Part shown: positions 9,289 to 18,118 of the stretch, piece after piece | Numbering within the stretch: the stretch's first letter is position 1 | How the letters are laid out: each line of letters starts with the position of its first letter | From: Vibrio amylolyticus | GTDB lineage: Bacteria; Pseudomonadota; Gammaproteobacteria; Enterobacterales; Vibrionaceae | DNA: 64,000 nt | Reading direction: 5' to 3' | NCBI RefSeq assembly: GCF_023145695.1 | Contig: NZ_JAJHVV010000002.1 | Span: 62,001 to 126,000 of the forward strand | Made by a program: the position numbers and the translations under genes | Notes under the pieces: model-generated | Told to the model about the DNA's origin: nothing | Database searches by the model: none | The model's input: the letters and a program-made list of their open reading frames with translations, nothing else

Positions 9289-9320
9289 CCCTATCAACGT
9301 TACTCGTTGATGGGTTTTTT
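9289..9320 (+). terminator. Second hairpin with T-run
   Basis: ATCAACG at 9293-9299 pairs with CGTTGAT at 9305-9311. The stem is extended by CCC/GGG with one bulged T, and six T residues follow at 9315-9320. No gene on the plus strand ends just before it, so it is either a back-up terminator for the YadA-like gene or the end of an unannotated short RNA. Confidence 0.6.
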
Positions 9321-9492
9321 CGTTTTATCTACCTAACTATTTAAAGTCGTACTTCCGATAAGCTCCTTCTTTTATTATCAACAAGCATGGTTATAAAAAA
9401 TTAACTTAGTGCTGATGGACTCGCTTTCTGTATTCATTGACGCTGCTTTAAACCAGCTCTGATTGGTAATAGGGACTTATACTCTAAATTGG

Positions 9493-10182
9493 TCATTTAG
9501 ATTGAGTTCTAGGCTTAATATCTGTGTTGTTTAACTTGTAGCGCCCAGTTTCTATCATGTTGACCAGTTCCCCACCATTTACGAGCCAAAAGCGCTTATC
9601 TATCCCAAATTGAATGGCCTCTTTAGTAAAGTCTCCTGAAGTAACAATAATCATGCGAGTAGCTTGGTTATCTAGCATGACACCATACATTTCTCTTAGA
9701 ACCTGAACTCCAACCTTTTTTGTTTTCCAGTGCTTACACTGCACAAGGCTCAACTCTCCATTTTTGGTCAGCCAAATATCGACGCCACCATCTGGCGCAC
9801 TAGAGAGAGCCTGTTTAACGTTATAGCCTTGGCTTTTAAAGAACTCACCAACATAGCTTTCAAACTCTATCCAATTTATCTCCCTAAGCGGCTCTGTGCT
9901 GTTCTGCTGCTTTATTTTTCGTGTTGTATTGTGATAACTCTGTTTTCTGTTCCATTGCTTAAAAAAAGCGATAGGGGCAGGAATGATAAATAAAAAAGCA
10001 AAGTAGGGTGCCAGCATTGGAAGATTTGGGCCGATAATCTGTAGGAAAAAATTATCGGAGCTAATGAACAAGCTAGGGACAATGTAACCAAGTCCAATGT
10101 ATAAGGTGGCGGAGAACAGGATACTCACCCACCAAGGTGCGTCCATTAGGTGCCAGATTATGCCGTCGTTTTTCTTAGCCAT
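9493..10182 (-). CDS. Membrane-anchored Mrr-like restriction endonuclease family protein
   Basis: This is a 229-residue protein. The N-terminal 90 residues contain two membrane helices (WWVSILFSATLYIGLGYIV and LPMLAPYFAFLFIIPAPIAF) followed by basic residues. The C-terminal part, about 105-215, is an Mrr-type PD-(D/E)XK nuclease domain: WIEFESYVGEFFKSQGY, PDGGVDIWL and the catalytic QCKHWK, then VLREMYGVM. Family members cleave modified or foreign DNA, but many membrane-anchored ones are uncharacterised. The ATG at 10180-10182 is chosen over a TTG 12 bases earlier. No methyltransferase gene lies beside it. It sits alone between the accessory region and a tRNA, which agrees with horizontal gain. 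Confidence 0.82.
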   Translation of the reverse strand: MAKKNDGIIWHLMDAPWWVSILFSATLYIGLGYIVPSLFISSDNFFLQIIGPNLPMLAPYFAFLFIIPAPIAFFKQWNRKQSYHNTTRKIKQQNSTEPLREINWIEFESYVGEFFKSQGYNVKQALSSAPDGGVDIWLTKNGELSLVQCKHWKTKKVGVQVLREMYGVMLDNQATRMIIVTSGDFTKEAIQFGIDKRFWLVNGGELVNMIETGRYKLNNTDIKPRTQSK

Positions 10183-10359
10183 AGTTCTAATCAATGTGAT
10201 GAATTTATACTCATTTAATCACATATGAATTGATACGGTTTAGACGGGGTTATCAAATTATAGGTAGCTGTTAGCTAGGGTAAAACAGCTTGGGTAGAAG
10301 AATAGGGAGCTAAGAGAGTTGAGTTGCTACATATATGCTACACAGAGAGTCGAAAAGCA

Positions 10360-10394
10360 AAAGGCCTGAGAAGCATAAATGCTCTCAGGCCTTT
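10360..10394 (-). terminator. Terminator downstream of tRNA-Ile2
   Basis: The 12-base arms AAAGGCCTGAGA (10360-10371) and TCTCAGGCCTTT (10383-10394) enclose a shorter GCAT/ATGC stem. On the minus strand the stem is followed by T-rich sequence (TTTTGCTTTT), fitting the end of the tRNA transcript. Confidence 0.75.
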
Positions 10395-10401
10395 CTGTAT
10401 T

Positions 10402-10477
10402 TGGTGGCCCCTCCCAGATTTGAACTGGGGACCGAACGATTATGAGTCGTGCGCTCTAACCACTGAGCTAAGGGGCC
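10402..10477 (-). tRNA. tRNA-Ile2 (CAU anticodon, lysidine type)
   Basis: The 76-base cloverleaf reads from GGCCCCT at 10477 to AGGGGCCACCA at 10402, with encoded CCA. The anticodon loop is CTCATAA. The acceptor and D-arm sequence resembles E. coli ileX, which also lies near rpoD. A CAU tRNA of this type reads AUA after TilS modifies C34. An automatic annotation might call it tRNA-Met. In V. cholerae the tRNA at this position is the insertion site of the VSP-II island. Confidence 0.9.
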
Positions 10478-10575
10478 AAATTAGGTGAACGATTATAGGG
10501 GAAGGTTTAAAGCATGTCTACCCACAGTGGGGGGCAATTGCGCTCAGTTTTCATCCACTTAAACCGATCAGATAC

Positions 10576-10605
10576 AAAAAAGGTGAGCTTACGCTCACCT
10601 TTTTT
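10576..10605 (-). terminator. Rho-independent terminator of the rpoD operon
   Basis: AGGTGAGC (10581-10588) and GCTCACCT (10593-10600) form an 8-bp stem with a TTAC loop, flanked by A-run and T-run on both sides. On the minus strand it lies 15 bases after the rpoD stop. Confidence 0.9.
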
Positions 10606-10620
10606 AATATTGCTTACTAA

Positions 10621-12468
10621 TTACTCGTCTAGGAAGCTGCGCAGAGTCTCTGAGCGGCTAGGGTGACGTAGTTTACGTAGTGCTTTCGCTTCGATCTGAC
10701 GGATACGCTCACGAGTAACATCAAACTGCTTACCAACCTCTTCAAGAGTGTGGTCAGTGTTCATGTCGATACCAAAACGCATACGTAGTACTTTCGCTTC
10801 ACGAGGTGTTAAACCTGCTAGTACGTCTTTTGTTGCGCCACGTAGACTGGTTGATGTTGCAGAGTCTAGTGGTAGCTCAAGAGTCGTATCTTCAATGAAG
10901 TCACCTAGGTGCGAATCTTCGTCGTCACCGATTGGTGTCTCCATAGAAATTGGCTCTTTAGCGATCTTCAGTACCTTACGGATCTTGTCTTCAGGCATTT
11001 GCATGCGTTCAGCAAGTTCTTCTGGTAGCGGTTCACGGCCCATCTCTTGTAGCATTTGACGAGAGATACGGTTTAGCTTGTTGATCGTTTCAATCATATG
11101 AACCGGAATACGGATCGTACGAGCTTGGTCAGCAATTGAACGAGTGATCGCCTGACGGATCCACCATGTAGCGTAAGTTGAGAACTTGTAACCACGACGG
11201 TATTCAAACTTATCAACCGCTTTCATTAGACCGATGTTACCTTCTTGGATTAGATCCAAGAACTGTAGGCCACGGTTGGTGTATTTCTTAGCGATAGAGA
11301 TAACAAGACGTAAGTTCGCTTCAACCATCTCTTTCTTGGCGCGACGAGCTTTCGCTTCACCAATCGACATGCGACGGCTAATGTCTTTAATGTTTTGAAC
11401 CGTTAGGTTCGTCTCTTTCTCAATGATAGACAACTTGAAAATAGAGCGACGAATGTCTTCTTCACTACGTTTAATCTTTTCTGCGTATGGTTTATCAGAA
11501 GCCAAAGCTTCGTCTAACCATGCTTCAGTTGATTCGTTACCAGTAAAGATTGCAACAAACGATTTCTTCGGCATTTTGCCGTACTCAACCGTTTGACGAA
11601 TGATCAAGCGTTCTTGAGTGCGAACACGATCCATCGAAGTGCGCAGTTCGTTAACTAAGTAATCAAATTGCTTTGGCGTTAAGCGGAATTCAGCAAATAC
11701 TTCTTGAAGAAGTGAGGTTGCTTTTGCTGCTTTATCGCTGTCTGCACCGTGCTCATTAATTGCTAGCTGAAGGTTTTGATAAGTGTTACGAAGTGACGTG
11801 AACTTCTCTAGAGCAAGTTCAGGATCAATACCTGTATCTTCCTCTTCTTCGTCCTCATCATCTTCTTCATTTTTATCGCCATCTTCATCAGCAAGATCAG
11901 TGTTGGTTAACTCTGAGCCGATGTGAGTCGCTGTTGGTGCTGTTGTTCCATCATCATTTGGATCAACAAAACCATTAATAAGGTCTGTTAAACGAAGTTC
12001 TTCTGCTTGAACTCGGTCAAATTGCTCAAGTACGTATGGGATCGTACCTGGGTATTCAGCAACAGCGCTTTGAACTTGGTTGATACCATCTTCAATGCGT
12101 TTCGCAATATCAATTTCACCTTCACGAGTTAGAAGTTCAACGGTACCCATCTCACGCATGTACATGCGGACAGGATCGGTTGTACGACCAATTTCGCTTT
12201 CCACGCTAGAAAGCGCAGCAGCAGCAGCTTCAGCTGCATCTTCATCAGTGACAGTGTTGTCTTCATTCAGTGCAAGATCATCGGCATCAGGTGCAGTTTC
12301 TACTACCTTAATACCCATGTCGTTGATCATTTGAATGATATCCTCTACCTGTTCAGAATCTACGATTTCTGCAGGTAGGTGATCATTTACTTCGGCGTAC
12401 GTCAGATAGCCTTGCTCCTTGCCTTTAATAACAAGTAGTTTTAGCTGTGACTGCGGACTTTGATCCAT
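10621..12468 (-). CDS. rpoD: RNA polymerase sigma-70 (housekeeping sigma factor)
   Basis: This is the 615-residue primary sigma factor. Region 1.1 is at residues 1-80 ([20 protein letters not shown]). An acidic stretch, about residues 195-215, with many Glu and Asp lies in the nonconserved region. Region 2 contains [19 protein letters not shown] and [17 protein letters not shown] for -10 recognition and melting. Region 4 contains [20 protein letters not shown], the -35 helix-turn-helix. The length agrees with E. coli RpoD (613). It is the last gene of the rpsU-yqeY-dnaG-rpoD series on the minus strand, 96 bases after dnaG, and a strong terminator follows. Confidence 0.98.
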   Translation of the reverse strand: MDQSPQSQLKLLVIKGKEQGYLTYAEVNDHLPAEIVDSEQVEDIIQMINDMGIKVVETAPDADDLALNEDNTVTDEDAAEAAAAALSSVESEIGRTTDPVRMYMREMGTVELLTREGEIDIAKRIEDGINQVQSAVAEYPGTIPYVLEQFDRVQAEELRLTDLINGFVDPNDDGTTAPTATHIGSELTNTDLADEDGDKNEEDDEDEEEEDTGIDPELALEKFTSLRNTYQNLQLAINEHGADSDKAAKATSLLQEVFAEFRLTPKQFDYLVNELRTSMDRVRTQERLIIRQTVEYGKMPKKSFVAIFTGNESTEAWLDEALASDKPYAEKIKRSEEDIRRSIFKLSIIEKETNLTVQNIKDISRRMSIGEAKARRAKKEMVEANLRLVISIAKKYTNRGLQFLDLIQEGNIGLMKAVDKFEYRRGYKFSTYATWWIRQAITRSIADQARTIRIPVHMIETINKLNRISRQMLQEMGREPLPEELAERMQMPEDKIRKVLKIAKEPISMETPIGDDEDSHLGDFIEDTTLELPLDSATSTSLRGATKDVLAGLTPREAKVLRMRFGIDMNTDHTLEEVGKQFDVTRERIRQIEAKALRKLRHPSRSETLRSFLDE

Positions 12469-12564
12469 AGACGGTATCCAACTTCGTATCTGGTGACGGA
12501 TTTAGTATGCGAGATGCAAACCACGATTAATAACAAATTTTCAGTGCATGCCAATCAATGAGGG

Positions 12565-14304
12565 TTACGCTTTTAAATCTAGCATCAGTGCTAGCAGCTC
12601 CCTTTTTTCATCGGATGATAAACCGATACTTCTTGCCTTGGCTTGCAGGTTTTCAATTTGTTTTTCAACGCACTGGGCTAAAATTTTATCCAGTGAGTCT
12701 AAAAATATGTCTTCTTGATTGTCTTCATCTGTTGGGATCTCCCAACCGGCGAGACGAGACAGAAGTGCCTCATTTTTACTATTGCGCCATTGTTCTAACA
12801 ATTGGCCCGTGTTGATATGGGGATTCGTCCGACAGTATTCAAGGACTTCGATTAATAAATTTAATCCCGGTAGTGATAATTCTCTCACCGATGAGAGATC
12901 GGGTACCATATCAGCATAGCTCGGATTCTGAATAAGCAAAGCGATAACTTCTCGCATTGGTGTGCGCTTGATCTCTTTATGCGGTTGAGGTCTAGATTCC
13001 GACTCTTTTGGCAATACTGGTTTTTTATATATGCCGGTTTTTTGACCAAGTATCTTCAACAACTGAGCTTGCATGGATGCATCAGGCACTTTATTGATCA
13101 AAGGGATAGCCAATGCTTCTAAGGCCGCTTTACCTTCATTATTGCCCATGTCGACTTGAGCAACCAAATGATCAAAAAGGTAGCGAGAAAGCGGTACTGC
13201 TTGCTGAACCTCAACCTCAAACGCTTCCTGACCATGCTTACGAATATAGCTATCTGGATCTTCACCATCGGGTAGAAACAAAAACTTAAGAATATTGCCA
13301 CTTTTTAAGTAGCTCAATGCATTTTCGAGTGCACGCCAAGCGGCTTCACGCCCGGCTCGATCACCATCATAACAACAGACAACGGTACTGGTTTGGCGAA
13401 ACAGCACTTGTAAGTGATCACCCGTTGTTGATGTTCCCAGTGATGCTACAGAGTAATCAACGCCATACTGTGCTAGCGCAACCACATCCATATAGCCTTC
13501 AACTACTAATATTTGTGGTGGCTCTCGATACGCTTGAAGAACTTCATAAAGACCATAAAGCTCTTTGCCCTTATGGAATATCGGTGTCTCAGGTGAGTTA
13601 AGGTACTTAGGAGTACCATCACCAAGCACTCGACCACCAAAGCCGATAACGCGACCACGGCGATCATGAATCGGGAACATGACACGGCCACGAAAACGGT
13701 CATACCGGTTACCCTTATCATTTTCAATGAGCATGCCACCGCTCACCAGCATATCTTGTGCTTTAGGTTGTTGGCCAAAGTTTTTACGAACTAAGTCCCA
13801 CTCATCAGCGACATACCCAATGCCAAATTTCTGAACAATTTCACCAGAAAGTCCGCGATCTTTTAGGTAATTTATGGCGTCTTTACTGCTTGAGGCTTTA
13901 AGTTGGTTTCGATAAAACTGAGCAATGCTGCCCATTAAATCGTAGAGATTGCGTTTCTCTTCTGAGTTGGCGCTTGGCTGGTTACTAAACCCACCACTTC
14001 GTTGTTCTCTAGGGACTTCTAACCCTAGGAATGACGCTAATTCATCAATCGCTTCAACAAACTCTAGACGCTCATACTCCATCATGAAGTCGATGGCATT
14101 ACCATGAGCACCACAGCCAAAACAGTGATAGAACTGTTTCTCTTGGCTTACGCTAAAAGAGGGGGTTTTCTCATTGTGGAATGGGCAACAAGCGCCGTAG
14201 TTTTTTCCTTTTTTCTTAAGTTTCACACGTGCGTCAACAATGTCGACGATATCAAGTCGAGCAAGAAGGTCATCAATGAAGCTTCTAGGGATGTGTCCTG
14301 CCAT
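12565..14304 (-). CDS. dnaG: DNA primase
   Basis: This 579-residue enzyme makes RNA primers for replication. The CHC2 zinc-binding domain has Cys40, His43, Cys61 and Cys64. The TOPRIM catalytic core includes VVEGYMDVVALAQYG (around residue 265) and CYDGDRAGREAAWRAL, the metal-binding DGD. The C-terminal 150 residues are the helical DnaB-binding domain. The length matches E. coli DnaG (581). It is separated from yqeY by 89 bases that contain a partial terminator hairpin, and from rpoD by 96 bases. Confidence 0.97.
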   Translation of the reverse strand: MAGHIPRSFIDDLLARLDIVDIVDARVKLKKKGKNYGACCPFHNEKTPSFSVSQEKQFYHCFGCGAHGNAIDFMMEYERLEFVEAIDELASFLGLEVPREQRSGGFSNQPSANSEEKRNLYDLMGSIAQFYRNQLKASSSKDAINYLKDRGLSGEIVQKFGIGYVADEWDLVRKNFGQQPKAQDMLVSGGMLIENDKGNRYDRFRGRVMFPIHDRRGRVIGFGGRVLGDGTPKYLNSPETPIFHKGKELYGLYEVLQAYREPPQILVVEGYMDVVALAQYGVDYSVASLGTSTTGDHLQVLFRQTSTVVCCYDGDRAGREAAWRALENALSYLKSGNILKFLFLPDGEDPDSYIRKHGQEAFEVEVQQAVPLSRYLFDHLVAQVDMGNNEGKAALEALAIPLINKVPDASMQAQLLKILGQKTGIYKKPVLPKESESRPQPHKEIKRTPMREVIALLIQNPSYADMVPDLSSVRELSLPGLNLLIEVLEYCRTNPHINTGQLLEQWRNSKNEALLSRLAGWEIPTDEDNQEDIFLDSLDKILAQCVEKQIENLQAKARSIGLSSDEKRELLALMLDLKA

Positions 14305-14342
14305 AAAACCTAAGAAAAAAAGAAAAGTTTACATTAGATACA

Positions 14343-14378
14343 AACAAGCCGTGCGTCCAGAGGATAGCACGGCTTGTT
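14343..14378 (-). terminator. Hairpin between yqeY and dnaG (possible attenuator)
   Basis: The 12-base arms AACAAGCCGTGC (14343-14354) and GCACGGCTTGTT (14367-14378) have a 12-base loop. On the minus strand only a weak T-rich tail (TTTGTAT) follows. Its place, before dnaG inside the operon, parallels the partial terminator of the E. coli macromolecular-synthesis operon that keeps primase levels low. Confidence 0.6.
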
Positions 14379-14393
14379 GCAATTTGATGTGGG

Positions 14394-14837
14394 TTAAGCG
14401 AGTTTAGAGCGAACTAAACCACTAACTTTACCCATATCTGCACGCCCTTGAATCTGAGGTTTTAACACTGCCATTACCTTGCCCATGTCTTGCATGCCCG
14501 CAGCACCAGATTCTTCAATTGCACTAATAATTAATGCAACGACTTCATCTTCAGTAAGTGGTTGAGGCATAAAGGCCTCTAGCACTGTAATTTCAGCTTT
14601 CTCAGTATCAGCCAAATCTTGACGACCTGCTGATTCAAATTGAGCGACAGAATCGCGACGTTGTTTAACCATTTTTACCAGAATTGCAATAATGTCGTCG
14701 TCGGTCAGAGTGATCCGCTCGTCAACTTCACGTTGCTTAATTGCTGAAAGGGCTAAACGAATAGTGCCAAGGCGCGGTTTGTCCTTGGCTTTCATCGCTA
14801 ATTTCTGCTCTTCTTTGAGTTGTTCAATAAGAGCCAT
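14394..14837 (-). CDS. yqeY: GatB/YqeY domain protein
   Basis: This is a 147-residue protein that consists almost wholly of the YqeY domain. It starts with MALIEQLKEEQKLAMKAKDK and has LGTIRLALSAIKQREVDER and GKVMAVLKPQIQGRADMGKV near the C-terminus, the segment shared with the tail of the GatB amidotransferase subunit that contacts tRNA. The exact role is not established; it may act in tRNA-dependent amidation or another tRNA-linked step. It lies between rpsU (27 bases upstream) and dnaG, the usual place in vibrios and Bacillus-like operons but not in E. coli. Confidence 0.9.
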   Translation of the reverse strand: MALIEQLKEEQKLAMKAKDKPRLGTIRLALSAIKQREVDERITLTDDDIIAILVKMVKQRRDSVAQFESAGRQDLADTEKAEITVLEAFMPQPLTEDEVVALIISAIEESGAAGMQDMGKVMAVLKPQIQGRADMGKVSGLVRSKLA

Positions 14838-14864
14838 AACTGGATTCCTTATGGGATCGAGTTA

Positions 14865-15080
14865 TTAGTACAGGCGAACGCGACGAGCGTTTTCGCGAGC
14901 TAGCTTTTTAGCGTGACGCTTTTGAGCTGCTGCTTTAGCGCGTTTGCGAACTGTAGTTGGTTTTTCATAGTGCTCACGACGACGCACTTCTGAAAGGATA
15001 CCTGCTTTTTCACAAGAGCGCTTGAAACGACGTAGTGCAACGTCGAACGGTTCGTTTTCACGTACTTTAACTATTGGCAT
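14865..15080 (-). CDS. rpsU: 30S ribosomal protein S21
   Basis: The 71-residue basic protein begins [21 protein letters not shown] and ends in the Arg/Lys-rich tail ([17 protein letters not shown]), identical in length to E. coli S21. It binds the 3' part of 16S rRNA and helps mRNA start-site selection. It is the first gene of the rpsU-yqeY-dnaG-rpoD series. Its promoter must lie in the 257-base gap shared with divergent tsaD. I could not find a clear LexA site there. Confidence 0.98.
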   Translation of the reverse strand: MPIVKVRENEPFDVALRRFKRSCEKAGILSEVRRREHYEKPTTVRKRAKAAAQKRHAKKLARENARRVRLY

Positions 15081-15337
15081 ATGCCTTTCACCTCAGGGGT
15101 TATTCATTACTGCTGGTTTCTCGCTGCCAAATCAGAGAAGTTACCCATCGAGCTAACTCTCATTAATGTTTGGTCATAAACCAGCTTGATCAAAAATGGT
15201 GCGGAATTTTAATCCGATCACCTTGGCTTTGTAAAGCGTTTTATCGTTTATTGTCTGTACAAAATTTGTTTGCTAAGCCAAGGCAAGGTAAGATTGCCGC
15301 AAATTCCCTCTTTAGATAGAAGCATACAGAGAAAAAT

Positions 15338-16354
15338 ATGCGCATTATTGGTATTGAAACCTCGTGTGATGAAACGGGGATAGCGATTTATGATGATGAA
15401 AAAGGCCTATTGGCACATCAACTCTATAGCCAAGTGAAACTGCACGCAGATTACGGCGGTGTGGTTCCTGAGCTAGCGTCTCGCGATCACGTTAAAAAAA
15501 CCATTCCATTGATAAAAGCGGCGCTTAAAGAAGCGAACTTAACGTCAAAGGACATTGATGGTGTGGCGTATACGGCAGGACCTGGTCTTGTTGGAGCGCT
15601 ATTAGTCGGTGCAACCATTGGCCGTAGTATTGCGTATGCTTGGGGAGTGCCTGCAGTTGCTGTCCATCATATGGAAGGGCATTTGCTTGCGCCTATGCTA
15701 GAAGACAATCCACCGCCGTTTCCTTTTGTTGCTGTACTTGTCTCTGGTGGACACAGCATGATGGTTGAGGTTCACGGTGTTGGTGAGTACAAAATTTTAG
15801 GCGAGTCGGTGGATGACGCAGCCGGTGAAGCGTTTGATAAGACCGCTAAGCTGATGGGGCTAGATTACCCTGGCGGGCCACTGCTGGCTAAGTTAGCTGA
15901 AAATGGCACACCAGGCCGCTTTAAGTTCCCAAGACCAATGACAGACAGGCCAGGGCTGGATATGAGCTTCTCTGGTCTTAAGACATTTACTGCCAACACG
16001 ATTGCAGCCAATGATAATGACGATCAAACTCGCGCTGACATTGCTTATGCTTTCCAAGAAGCGGTGTGTGATACGTTAGTGATTAAGTGTAAACGTGCAC
16101 TGATTCAAACGGGTATGAAACGTATTGTTATCGCGGGTGGTGTGAGTGCGAATAAGCAGCTTCGCCAGTCATTAGGCGAGTTAGCGAAAAAAGTGGGTGG
16201 GGAAGTCTATTACCCGCGCACTGAGTTTTGTACGGATAATGGCGCAATGATCGCTTATGCAGGTATGCAGCGTCTTAAAAACGGTGAGACTAGTGACCTG
16301 TCTGTCCAGGCCATGCCACGTTGGCCGATTGACCAGTTAGAGCCAATCAGCTAG
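15338..16354 (+). CDS. tsaD: tRNA N6-adenosine threonylcarbamoyltransferase
   Basis: This 338-residue ASKHA-fold enzyme transfers threonylcarbamoyl to A37 of tRNAs that read ANN codons, together with TsaB, TsaE and TsaC. The N-terminal [20 protein letters not shown] is the first phosphate loop. His111 and His115 (HHMEGH) bind the metal. [10 protein letters not shown] and [12 protein letters not shown] are further nucleotide-binding motifs. The length is that of E. coli TsaD (337). The gene is divergent from rpsU, an arrangement conserved from E. coli. It ends next to convergent plsY, and a shared hairpin covers the junction. Confidence 0.97.
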   Translation: MRIIGIETSCDETGIAIYDDEKGLLAHQLYSQVKLHADYGGVVPELASRDHVKKTIPLIKAALKEANLTSKDIDGVAYTAGPGLVGALLVGATIGRSIAYAWGVPAVAVHHMEGHLLAPMLEDNPPPFPFVAVLVSGGHSMMVEVHGVGEYKILGESVDDAAGEAFDKTAKLMGLDYPGGPLLAKLAENGTPGRFKFPRPMTDRPGLDMSFSGLKTFTANTIAANDNDDQTRADIAYAFQEAVCDTLVIKCKRALIQTGMKRIVIAGGVSANKQLRQSLGELAKKVGGEVYYPRTEFCTDNGAMIAYAGMQRLKNGETSDLSVQAMPRWPIDQLEPIS

Positions 16355-16382
16355 CTAATCATGATATTGCCAAGTATTCAGT

Positions 16383-16408
16383 AAAGGTCTCGTTAAGAGG
16401 CCTTTTTT
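16383..16408. terminator. Terminator between tsaD and plsY
   Basis: AAAGGTCTC (16383-16391) and GAGGCCTTT (16397-16405) form a 9-bp stem with one G-U pair and a 5-base loop, followed by T. It works for tsaD. It overlaps the plsY stop codon (16393-16395), so for the minus strand it lies inside the coding end. Confidence 0.75.
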
Positions 16409-17004
16409 AATCCATGCTTTTTTTCGCCCACTTTGGGCTCTGTTCCATCGAGTAAACGGCGAATATTAGGGGCGTGACGAAAGATAATTAAACAGCAAAG
16501 CATCGCAACGGGTAACGTGTATTGCGGTTTGATCATCCAAGTATAGAAAGGCGCGAGCAGAACCGTCACCAGAGCGGCTAATGACGAGTAACGAAAAACG
16601 ATCGCCACGCTTAGCCACGTCAGTATGATAACGCCAGTCAGACCAAGACCAATCGGTGCGATTGCGCCAAGTGCGGTAGCCACACCTTTACCGCCTTTAA
16701 AATGAAAAAATAGCGGGTACATATGGCCGAGGCAAGCAGCAATGGCGACAACACCTAGAAGAAACGCATCTATATCGAGAAAGTAGCCTCCCCAAACAGG
16801 TATTGTCCCTTTCAGCATGTCACACAATAAAACGGCGGCAGCGGCTTTTTTGCCCCCAATTCTTAAAACGTTGGTGGCCCCGGGGTTTTGAGAGCCTACA
16901 TCGCGAGGATCAGAGAGGCGTAGTACACGACAGATCAATACCGCACTCGAGATCGAGCCTAGTAGATAGGCTGAAATGATCAATGTGAGAACAAGTGGGC
17001 TCAT
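16393..17004 (-). CDS. plsY: Glycerol-3-phosphate acyltransferase PlsY
   Basis: This 203-residue inner-membrane enzyme acylates glycerol-3-phosphate with acyl-phosphate, the first step of phospholipid synthesis in the PlsX/PlsY route. About five membrane helices are visible, starting with [20 protein letters not shown]. The conserved loops are LGSISSAVL near residue 15, [18 protein letters not shown] (about 38-55) and [13 protein letters not shown] (about 100-112), the last two binding substrate phosphates. It overlaps the terminator of tsaD at its 3' end and is divergent from folB. Confidence 0.96.
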   Translation of the reverse strand: MSPLVLTLIISAYLLGSISSAVLICRVLRLSDPRDVGSQNPGATNVLRIGGKKAAAAVLLCDMLKGTIPVWGGYFLDIDAFLLGVVAIAACLGHMYPLFFHFKGGKGVATALGAIAPIGLGLTGVIILTWLSVAIVFRYSSLAALVTVLLAPFYTWMIKPQYTLPVAMLCCLIIFRHAPNIRRLLDGTEPKVGEKKHGLKKAS

Positions 17005-17263
17005 TGTGCATTTACTCGTATAGGAACATGACTTAAATAATCGTATCGCTCATTTATGAGTATGGCTGGCATAAATGCGAGATTAATAGTGTGAAACTGT
17101 CGCTATGAAACTGATGCTCTAAAAGCAAGTAATTGCTATCATATCGCGATTCATATCCTCACACTACTGCCTCATAGCGCAGTTAGGGTGATTGATTACA
17201 TCAGGATAGTAAGTTTTTTTGACCCGTTTGGGTATCCGACCTCTACTAAGGACAGACTCCATC

Positions 17264-17617
17264 ATGGATAAAGTATTTATTGAACAGCTAGAAGTGATCA
17301 CAACCATCGGTGTTTACGACTGGGAGCAAGAGATCAAACAGAAGCTGGTTCTAGATATTGAAATGGGCCACAACAATAAGCCAGCAGGAAAAAGTGATGA
17401 TGTTTCTGATGCCCTTGATTACTTCGAAGTAAGCCAAGCTGTGCTTAAACATATTGAGAATGGGCGTTTTTTACTGGTTGAGCGTGTAGCGGAAGAGGTG
17501 GCAGAGCTTATCATGAATACGTTTAGTGTCCCTTGGATTAAAATTCGCTTAACCAAGCCAGGTGCTGTTGCTCAAGCAAAAGGTGTTGGTGTCATCATCG
17601 AGCGAGGCGAAGCATGA
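17264..17617 (+). CDS. folB: Dihydroneopterin aldolase
   Basis: This 117-residue enzyme converts 7,8-dihydroneopterin to 6-hydroxymethyl-dihydropterin in folate synthesis. The ATG at 17264 gives MDKVFIEQLEVITTIGVYDWEQEIKQ, the conserved start; the frame is open for 45 more bases upstream but without a homologous N-terminus. Glu and Lys residues of the active site are in GVYDWEQ and in RLTKPGAV. A GGA-type ribosome site precedes the ATG. Its stop overlaps the folK start by 4 bases (ATGA), so the two consecutive pathway enzymes are coupled in translation. Confidence 0.95.
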   Translation: MDKVFIEQLEVITTIGVYDWEQEIKQKLVLDIEMGHNNKPAGKSDDVSDALDYFEVSQAVLKHIENGRFLLVERVAEEVAELIMNTFSVPWIKIRLTKPGAVAQAKGVGVIIERGEA

Positions 17618-18105
17618 TCACCACTTACATTGGTGTCGGTACCAATGTTGAGCGGAAAAAACATGTAGAAGCGGCGATCCACGAACTCTCCCTGTTGGGG
17701 GAGGATCTTAAGTTATCCACCATCTATGAGTGCCCATCCGTGGGTTTTGATAGCGCGGCTTTTTATAACTTAGTGGTAGAGATGAAAACATCGCTGCCAT
17801 TAATCGATCTTTCACAATCATTACGTAAGATCGAATTAAATTGGGGACGCTGTGAATTTGCGGCGAAATTTCAAGACAGAACCTTGGATCTCGATATCAT
17901 TCTTTTTGGTAATGAAGTGAGTGAGAGCGATCCTCAATTGCCAAGAAGTGATATTTTCAAATACCCATTTGTTATTCAGCCACTGTATGAGCTTTGTCCT
18001 GATCTAATTATTCCATCAGACGGAAGAGCGGTTCGCCAAGTGTGGTGCCAATATTCTGATTTAGATTCTTTAACCAGTATCAAGCCTTGGTTTGAACTGA
18101 AATAA
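17614..18105 (+). CDS. folK: 2-amino-4-hydroxy-6-hydroxymethyldihydropteridine pyrophosphokinase
   Basis: This 163-residue enzyme transfers pyrophosphate from ATP to the FolB product. The N-terminus ([18 protein letters not shown]) and the signature [12 protein letters not shown], near residue 90, carry the magnesium-binding Asp pair. [20 protein letters not shown] is the following conserved segment, where the usual HP of the family reads SD. Some divergence from E. coli FolK is therefore visible, but the core is intact. It overlaps folB by 4 bases and is followed 13 bases later by uppP. Confidence 0.93.
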   Translation: MITTYIGVGTNVERKKHVEAAIHELSLLGEDLKLSTIYECPSVGFDSAAFYNLVVEMKTSLPLIDLSQSLRKIELNWGRCEFAAKFQDRTLDLDIILFGNEVSESDPQLPRSDIFKYPFVIQPLYELCPDLIIPSDGRAVRQVWCQYSDLDSLTSIKPWFELK

Positions 18106-18118
18106 TAACGAGATTTTA

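Larger units (their letters stand above)
9089..9492. other. Intergenic region with two hairpins and an inverted repeat
   Basis: The region separates the YadA-like gene from the convergent nuclease gene. It holds two terminators (9125-9150 and 9289-9320) and a dispersed inverted repeat whose 16-base arms at 9144-9159 and 9203-9218 match at 14 positions. No coding potential is evident. Confidence 0.55.

Noticed and set aside
6300-10401. Direct repeat of the tRNA-Ile2 3' end that would mark the far border of an island (attL/attR)
   Set aside because: I looked for a copy of the tRNA 3' end near the integrase remnant and found none, so the island limits are not claimed.
10402-10477. Initiator or elongator tRNA-Met
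   Set aside because: CAU anticodon alone would allow it, but the acceptor and arm sequence and the rpoD neighbourhood match tRNA-Ile2 (ileX type).
15081-15337. LexA site in the rpsU upstream region as known in E. coli
   Set aside because: No CTGT-N8-ACAG pattern was found in the rpsU-tsaD gap.
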